In this document: one piece after another, positions 59,341-64,000 of the stretch | Layout: the number at the start of each line of letters is the position of its first letter | How positions within the stretch are numbered: the stretch's first letter is position 1 | From: ZAX-1 sp046533095 | Lineage (GTDB): Bacteria; Bacillota; Clostridia; Lachnospirales; Lachnospiraceae | Assembly: GCA_046533095.1 (NCBI GenBank) | Contig: JAJQRA010000042.1 | Coordinates: 25,419 to 89,418 of the forward strand | Direction of reading: 5' to 3' | Length of the DNA stretch: 64,000 nucleotides | Program-made: the position numbers and the translations under genes | Notes under the pieces: generated by a model | The model's database searches: none | What the model was told of the DNA's origin: nothing | Seen by the model: the letters and a program-made list of their open reading frames with translations, nothing else

Positions 59341-59758
59341 TCTCGCTTACCTCCGCTTCTATTAAACTATAGACATACTCCGCTTGCTCGAAGGGGTCGT
59401 CAAAGTGCTGTGTCCCTCCGCTCATATGAAAGGCCATCGGGTAGACGACCGCCATTTCTTCTTTTGGTTTACAGGTGCGACCAAGTTTTACGACTCGCTT
59501 TTTGCGTTCCAATTTGACAGCTGTAAATATTTCCAAGCCAATGATTTTCGGGTAGTACGCATTGCCCAGATAGCAGGCATTCTGCAATATCCTTCCGATA
59601 CTGGCGTGGCACTTTTTGATGCCTGCTTTTCGGGAGGCGATTGTCAAGGAATCTCCAGCAAGATAGGATTGATACAACGTCCTTATTTGCTTGGCGGATT
59701 CGATATCTATCACGGCTTTCCCCTTTTTAATTTGGTAGCCAAATGGTGTGTGGCCCAT
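59327..59758 (-). CDS. Small recombinase-related middle protein (143 aa)
   Basis: MGHTPFGYQIKKGKAVIDIE resembles the recombinase-domain segment 'GYxxxxxx..AxxIRxI', and AVVYPMAFHMSGGTQHFDDP is unlike any recombinase. It lacks the catalytic resolvase domain and zinc ribbon. ATG follows the preceding TAA immediately (TAAATG), and it overlaps recombinase B by 14 bp, so the three are one translational unit. It probably assists site recognition or directionality; this is inference from context. Confidence 0.7.
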   Translation of the reverse strand: MGHTPFGYQIKKGKAVIDIESAKQIRTLYQSYLAGDSLTIASRKAGIKKCHASIGRILQNACYLGNAYYPKIIGLEIFTAVKLERKKRVVKLGRTCKPKEEMAVVYPMAFHMSGGTQHFDDPFEQAEYVYSLIEAEVSENGSQ

Positions 59759-61321
59759 TTATTTCACCATCCTTTCTTTTAGCGTGATGCCGCATTTCAA
59801 ATCAAATCCAAGCTCTGTTCTTGAATAAACGGTAATCCTATCCACAAACTGCTCGAATACATCTGCGTTAAAGCTGGTCAGCATCGTTGCTTTTGTGGCA
59901 TAGCGAAGAAGCTCATTAACTTCATTAAGGTTTTTGGTATCGTTATTTAGGAAACGGACTAAGGATTCTTTTTGCTTCAACAGGCGTTCTGACTCCTGCA
60001 GCAGTTCATTATTGCTTTTATTGTAGACGGCGGGTTCAAGGTAGCCCTTGGTCATAAGGCTAACCAGCACCTTTCGCTGCTCTACGTTTTCTTCGAGTTT
60101 TTTATCAAGATTTCCAAGGCTTATCTGGCTGTCATCTGCATCTATGTCACGTAGGCTGTCATATAAAGGCTTTAGGATTGCTCGATATCCAAAGATAAGT
60201 TTGTTAATCATGGAGATAAAGGCGTATTCACAGTCAAACTCCTGTATGAATTTCATTTGGCATTCCTGTATATCTTCGATATGAGTAGCACAGCACCACG
60301 CAATATATGGTCTGTAGCCTCCGTGAGTTCGGCGCTTGAATGTGCTGCCACACTGACCGCAGATGATTTTACCAGAAAAAGGGTAGCGGTTTTGGTATTT
60401 TGCAGTGCGCTTTTCTATGCCTTTTTCTTTGCCATGCTGTTCTATGACAATCTGGGCAGCTTCAAAGTCTGCAAGGCTGATAATGGCATCATGATGATTT
60501 TCAATCAGATATTGGTCTTTTTCGCCATAGTTATTGTGGCGTTTAAAATGCTCGTCAGTATAAGTCTTTTGGAAAATAGCCTCACCGGTCTATTTTTCGT
60601 TGCTTGCCATCCCACGAATAGTTGCTGCTGTCCAGCGGTCACCTTTCTTAGTCTGCACCTTGCGGCAGTTAAGCTCAGCTGCAATTTTGTGGGAACCCTT
60701 GCCAGATAATATCTCACTGAAGATGAAGCGGACGGTTTCTGCCTGAGGTTCATTTATGACCATCTTACTATCCTCGTAATCGTAGCCGTATGGCGGATAG
60801 GAAATTTTAAATGTGCCGTTTTGGAAGCGACGCCTTATCGCCCACTTGCTGTTTTCCGAAATGGAAAGCGACTCGTTTTCAGCCAGTCCACTTAGGATTG
60901 ACAGCATGAGTTCGCTTTCCATTGAACCGGTATTGATGTTTTCCTTTTCAAAATAAATATAAATTCCAAGGTCAAGCAGTTTCCTGACAAGTTCAAGACA
61001 GTCTGTGGTGTTTCGGGCAAACCGGCTTATGGACTTCGTTACGACAAGGTCGATCCTCTTGTTTTCACAGTCGGAAATCATCCGAAGCAACCCAAGCCGT
61101 TTTCCCTTTTTCGTGCCCGTGATGCCTTCATCATAATAAAGCCCGGCGAACTCCCATTCAGGGTTTGCCTTGATAGCAGATTCGTAATGGCTTATCTGCG
61201 TTTCTAAGCTGACCAGTTGTTCTTCACTGTCCGTAGAGACACGGCAGTAGGCAGCAACACGCAGCTTTGACCTTTTAGCAAAATCGTCTGAATTTTTGGC
61301 GATTTTCGTTATTTTCTTCAA
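59759..61321 (-). pseudogene. Large serine recombinase A interrupted by an in-frame TAG
   Basis: From 61321 (MKKITKIAKNSDDFAKRSKL) the frame has the catalytic Ser in VAAYCRVSTDSEEQL and a full resolvase domain, then meets TAG at 60590-60592 in NEK-stop-TGEAIFQKT. The same frame continues for 277 codons through a zinc ribbon (CGQCGSTFKRR … CCATHIEDIQEC) to 59759. Recombinase B has NEKYIGDALLQKTY at the same place, so the stop stands for Tyr (TAT/TAC to TAG). One point mutation therefore breaks a 520-residue protein. Confidence 0.9.
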
Positions 61322-61379
61322 ATCCTCACCTCCCCGTAGTGTAACATGTTACCTCTACTCCCTACTAATAGCAACGATT

Positions 61380-61592
61380 TCAGGACATAATCTGAGCCAA
61401 TGCAGGGGAGAAAGATTTCCGATTTAACGAGGTTATATTGTTGAATTCCGACAATGAAATCAAGCCCTCATTAAGTATCATTTTCAAAAGTTGTTGTGCC
61501 TGAATATAATCAAGTTCCTGTTGTAACTGCTCCTGGGAAATAGGCTTTTTTTCATAGTTGATTTCTGGCTTTCTATCTGTAATAGCTGCCAC
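61380..61592 (-). CDS. Small SHOCT-like protein (70 aa)
   Basis: GTG 61592 has GGAGGA just ahead. The product contains ISQEQLQQELDYIQAQQLLK then MILNEGLISLSEFNNITSLN, a short helical C-terminal-oligomerisation (SHOCT-like) pattern seen upstream of serine recombinases in clostridial elements. The longer frame to 61676 runs into a terminator. It is 58 bp upstream of recombinase A, probably same operon. Confidence 0.65.
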   Translation of the reverse strand: MAAITDRKPEINYEKKPISQEQLQQELDYIQAQQLLKMILNEGLISLSEFNNITSLNRKSFSPALAQIMS

Positions 61593-61625
61593 TTTGAGTC
61601 CTCCAATCCGAGGAAATAGAAAAAT

Positions 61626-61654
61626 CCCCTCGCTATCCAAAGGACAGCAAGGGG
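61626..61654 (-). terminator. Terminator of the endolysin fragment
   Basis: CCCCTCGCTATCC-aaa-GGACAGCAAGGGG (two G·U pairs) runs into GATTTTTCTATTT on the minus strand, downstream of the endolysin remnant at 61733. Confidence 0.75.
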
Positions 61655-61732
61655 AGATTTGAGAACCGCAGGGCAAAAAAATAAGACCCGCAGCATGGAA
61701 GAGTTCTCTATGCTGTGAGGCTTATACTTGAT

Positions 61733-62170
61733 TTATCGTAGAATTTTCAGTTTCTGGCCGGGATAAATGATATCCGAGGTCAGTCCATTTAAGGACTTGA
61801 TTTCCGGGTAGCGAGAACCGTTGCCCAGTTTTATTGCCGCAATCTTCCAAAGCGAATCACCCTTGATTACAATATAAATTTCATAAGCGGTATCTGCCGT
61901 ACCGCCGTATACCTTCGTGCCGTTTTCGTCAAAGGCGGCATAGCCGGGATTATCGTCAGCATACCGCTTGGCGTTGTCAAACGCCTTGAATGCGCCTACC
62001 TGAGATTGGATGTCGCTCCATGATTTGCGAACCCGGTAAAGCCGGTCTGTTGTACTTGGCACATCAGGCTTTGGAGTAGAACTTCCTGATAGCAGATTCT
62101 TAACATCTGCACGGAACGTATCCATCGGCTTGCCGTGCCTTGGGAACTAGTGCATTGCATCTCCGCGTGC
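61733..62170 (-). pseudogene. Decayed endolysin, C-terminal part with LysM
   Basis: The intact stretch (from 62125) has MDTFRADVKNLLSG, an SPOR-like segment (SDIQSQVGAFKAFDNAKRYA) and a C-terminal LysM (YIVIKGDSLWKIA … YPGQKLKILR). Upstream in frame is GDAMH-TAG-FPRHGKP: the TAG at 62147-62149 replaces the Trp of the second endolysin's GDVMHWFPKHGK. Farther upstream the match is lost. A gene fragment of a phage-type amidase. Confidence 0.8.
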
Positions 62171-62235
62171 TGACGTAAATTAAGGGCACTTTTATGACGC
62201 AAAAAATCAGTGGCAACCTTTTACAGTCACCGCCG

Positions 62236-62602
62236 TTATGGAGTATCGATATTGTCGAACTTGCCAATGTAATTGAAGTAAATCTCAAGTTCCTGTGATT
62301 TTCGTTTTCCACCGCTTTGCGGTTTTGCACATTCGTGAACTACTATCTTGCCAATGAATGTCCGTACAATTCCGGCTGTCAATTCTGGTATTTCCGTGTA
62401 CTGCTTTACCTAATTCAGAAACTTGCCTACACTCGCTTTTTCCTCTTGTGCTTGCTCCAACTCGGCTTTTAAGACCACCAGCTTTTCTTTCAGTGTTTTT
62501 CTGTTCGGTTTCGTAATCGGCAAGCAAAATAGCGAACCGCTCGTCGCTGATTTTGCCTTCAAGATTATCCTCATAGATTTTGCGGATAATTATGATGTTC
62601 AT
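62236..62602 (-). pseudogene. C-terminal remnant of a DUF4368-type serine recombinase
   Basis: The first frame gives KIYEDNLEGKISDERFAILL and ADYETEQK; after an A-run near 62495 the match continues in another frame (KLVVLKAELEQAQEEKASVG, then a TAG, then QYTEIPELTAGIVRTFIGKI and FNYIGKFDNIDTP, stop at 62236-62238). Thus one frameshift and one nonsense codon. The amino-terminal catalytic part is missing. It marks another past element end. Confidence 0.8.
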
Positions 62603-62608
62603 AGGCCG

Positions 62609-63825
62609 TTACCTCTTTACAGTGTAATCCAAACTAATCCACCCCGCTTTTGATTTCAACTGTCCCCATAGCGTAGCGCCTTGCCCTTTTGCCTCGGCGA
62701 TAATGGTGTATACACCTTTGTCCTCGATGTCGCCGACATCAGCATAATTGGTGCCGGGGCCTTTGCGGATGTTCAGCACGCTTGCTGTGATCTTCACGAG
62801 ATATGGTATAAATTCGACGGTGGGATTTGCCGTGGTTTTGCCAACATATTTGTCATAGTAGCCTTGGCCATATCCCGCCCGCTTTGTCTGCACTGCGGTG
62901 CTCTGGTCAGCCGGACGTTCAAACTGCAACAGCACCGCATTTGACGCGGATCGCACCGAAGTTGCGGTTTTCAGCGTGTTAATGACAACGGCATAACCTT
63001 GCAGCTCTTTCCACAGAAAATTTAGCTGCATGGACAAATCGCCGATGGACGCACCCGCCGTTTTCGCGAAATCAAGCAGTGCCTGTTTTCTGCTCCAATA
63101 CGTCCATTGTGCCAAGCCGTAGCCTGCGCTGTCCTTTACGAAATTAGTGTAAACGCCGCTGTCCACGGCTTTCGTGTAGGCATCATCGGATAGTCCTAAT
63201 TTCTTTTCATACAAGTTCTGGAGATTTGTCGGTTTCAATTCACTTTCGGCAAACAAGTTCCCCAAAACCCCCGCAATAGCAAAATCATTCAGCCCTTGGC
63301 TTTTGAGGAAATTCCAGATGGTTTCCCCGGTAGATGTCGCTGTCGGCAGCGCGACCGTAGGCGATGTTGATAGTGTCGGAATACTACCCTCGTCAAGCCA
63401 TTTCTTAACGTCCGCACGGAACGTATCCATCGACTTTCCGTGCTTTGGAAACCAGTGCATAACGTCCCCGTGGTTACTGGCAACTTGGAGTTTGCAACCC
63501 TCCGAGTGGCAAATAAGCGAGGGCGATTCCGGCTTGATGTTATAGCTCCTGCACAGCATGGCGCAAAGCGCCACCGCCTCGGCGTAAACTTTGTTGAAAT
63601 AAACGGAATCGGTCAAGCCGTCCTCACAAATTTCAAACCCGATGTGAGTATCGTTGCACGAGCCTTTCGTACCGCTCCCACCGTGCCAACCGCGCATGTT
63701 CCACGGGAGTGTCTGGTATGTCGCAATCAAGCCGTCTTTGAGTTTGCCGATGAAGCCGTGGACGCAGACTTGCCTACCATCGGGCTTGTCCTGATTCCAA
63801 TGATTATTATACTTGTGTACACCGA
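62609..63825 (-). pseudogene. Endolysin (amidase + tail lysozyme + SH3b), 5' end cut by an IS
   Basis: Readable from about YNNHWNQDKPDGRQVCVHGF: an amidase_2-type domain (WNMRGWHGGSGTKGSC, DTHIGFEICED, ICHSEGCKLQVASNHGDVMHW), then a phage-tail-lysozyme-like domain (TIWNFLKSQGLNDFAIAGVL … GYGLAQWTYWSRKQAL) and a bacterial SH3 domain (VLNIRKGPGTNYADVGDIED). The expected N-terminus with the first zinc His (HSVG) is gone; the frame runs instead into IS DNA with a spurious start. Related to the fragment at 61733. Confidence 0.8.
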
Positions 63826-63903
63826 GTAGTGAATAGGTTATACTTAACTGGACAAATATTTGCCGAACGGGTAAAATAGGAAACATCAAAAACAGGAGGC
63901 AAA

Positions 63904-64000
63904 AATGGGGCAAACGTACACAGACGAATTCAAGATAAAAATCGCGCAGCTACGAGAGAGTGGAAAAAGCATCAGTGACCTAATGCGAGAATACAAGCTT
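63904..64000 (+). CDS. IS3-family transposase OrfA, N-terminal part
   Basis: ATG 63904 after CAGGAGGC; the product begins MGQTYTDEFKIKIAQLRESG and continues KSISDLMREYKL, the N-terminal helix-turn-helix of IS3-family OrfA. It runs off the window. The inverted terminal repeat should lie in 63826-63880, where the endolysin gene is cut, but I cannot define it. Confidence 0.8.

Overview
The window reads as a low-GC, spore-forming Firmicute of class Clostridia, most like a Lachnospiraceae gut anaerobe. The signs are an intact spoIIAA-spoIIAB-sigF operon, a YerC/PcrA neighbourhood, a DUF1836 regulator, several small conserved clostridial proteins, and a conjugative element of the Tn1549/CTn type common in that group. 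The species cannot be fixed from the sequence.

Region 1 (1-15.77 kb) is chromosomal core: the end of a FapA/DUF342 gene, folC, a zinc-ribbon TPR membrane protein, the sigma-F operon, thyA (convergent with sigF), small membrane proteins, a DUF6323 protein, a PHP-domain hydrolase, yerC, a DUF1836 protein, pcrA and rlmD. The intergenic DNA is unusually structured. It holds tandem duplications with a 57-64 bp period (one repeats the 3' end of thyA), three short elements sharing an inverted terminal repeat (two at the spoIIA operon), and several strong RNA-fold candidates.

Region 2 (about 15.77-57.40 kb) is an integrative conjugative element (ICE) of about 41.6 kb inserted in the 3' end of rlmD. 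The two junctions share the core CGTTGAGACG. The left junction gives rlmD a substitute C-terminus, and the right junction still carries the displaced native codons (ETVVLMSRKEK, stop). The backbone runs on the minus strand from the right end: a stranded C-terminal domain, ParA, ParB, a replication-initiator-like protein, a DUF7768-like protein, PcfB, VirD4, Maff2, VirB6/TrbL-like, PrgI, VirB4, a VirB1-like CHAP hydrolase, DUF4315, DUF4366, TopB, an ArdC/peptidase protein, TTRAP, a giant methylase-helicase, MobC, CD1845-like and the relaxase. An accessory end follows, with regulators, a bacitracin-resistance (bcr) cluster, a sigma-like regulator and the large serine recombinase. Terminator-like hairpins recur before ribosome binding sites in the transfer operon.

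Cargo has entered the ICE in separate slots. Between MobC/CD1845 and the relaxase lie a Cap4-like nuclease plus SMC-like ATPase pair (a compact Lamassu/ABC-3C-like defence candidate) and two HEPN-like genes. Next to topB are a PD-(D/E)XK-like protein on one side and a DUF4238 protein on the other. The bcr cluster has a nonsense codon in its ATPase gene.

Region 3 (57.4-64 kb) is a graveyard of other mobile DNA: a three-gene large-serine-recombinase module whose first gene has an in-frame amber codon, a small SHOCT-like protein, two decayed endolysin genes, a frameshifted recombinase remnant, and the start of an IS3-family element at the window edge.

The most striking inference is that when the ICE is a circle, the recombinase frame continues without a stop through attP into the domain now stranded 41 kb away. 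That would make a 663-codon protein which integration cuts in two.
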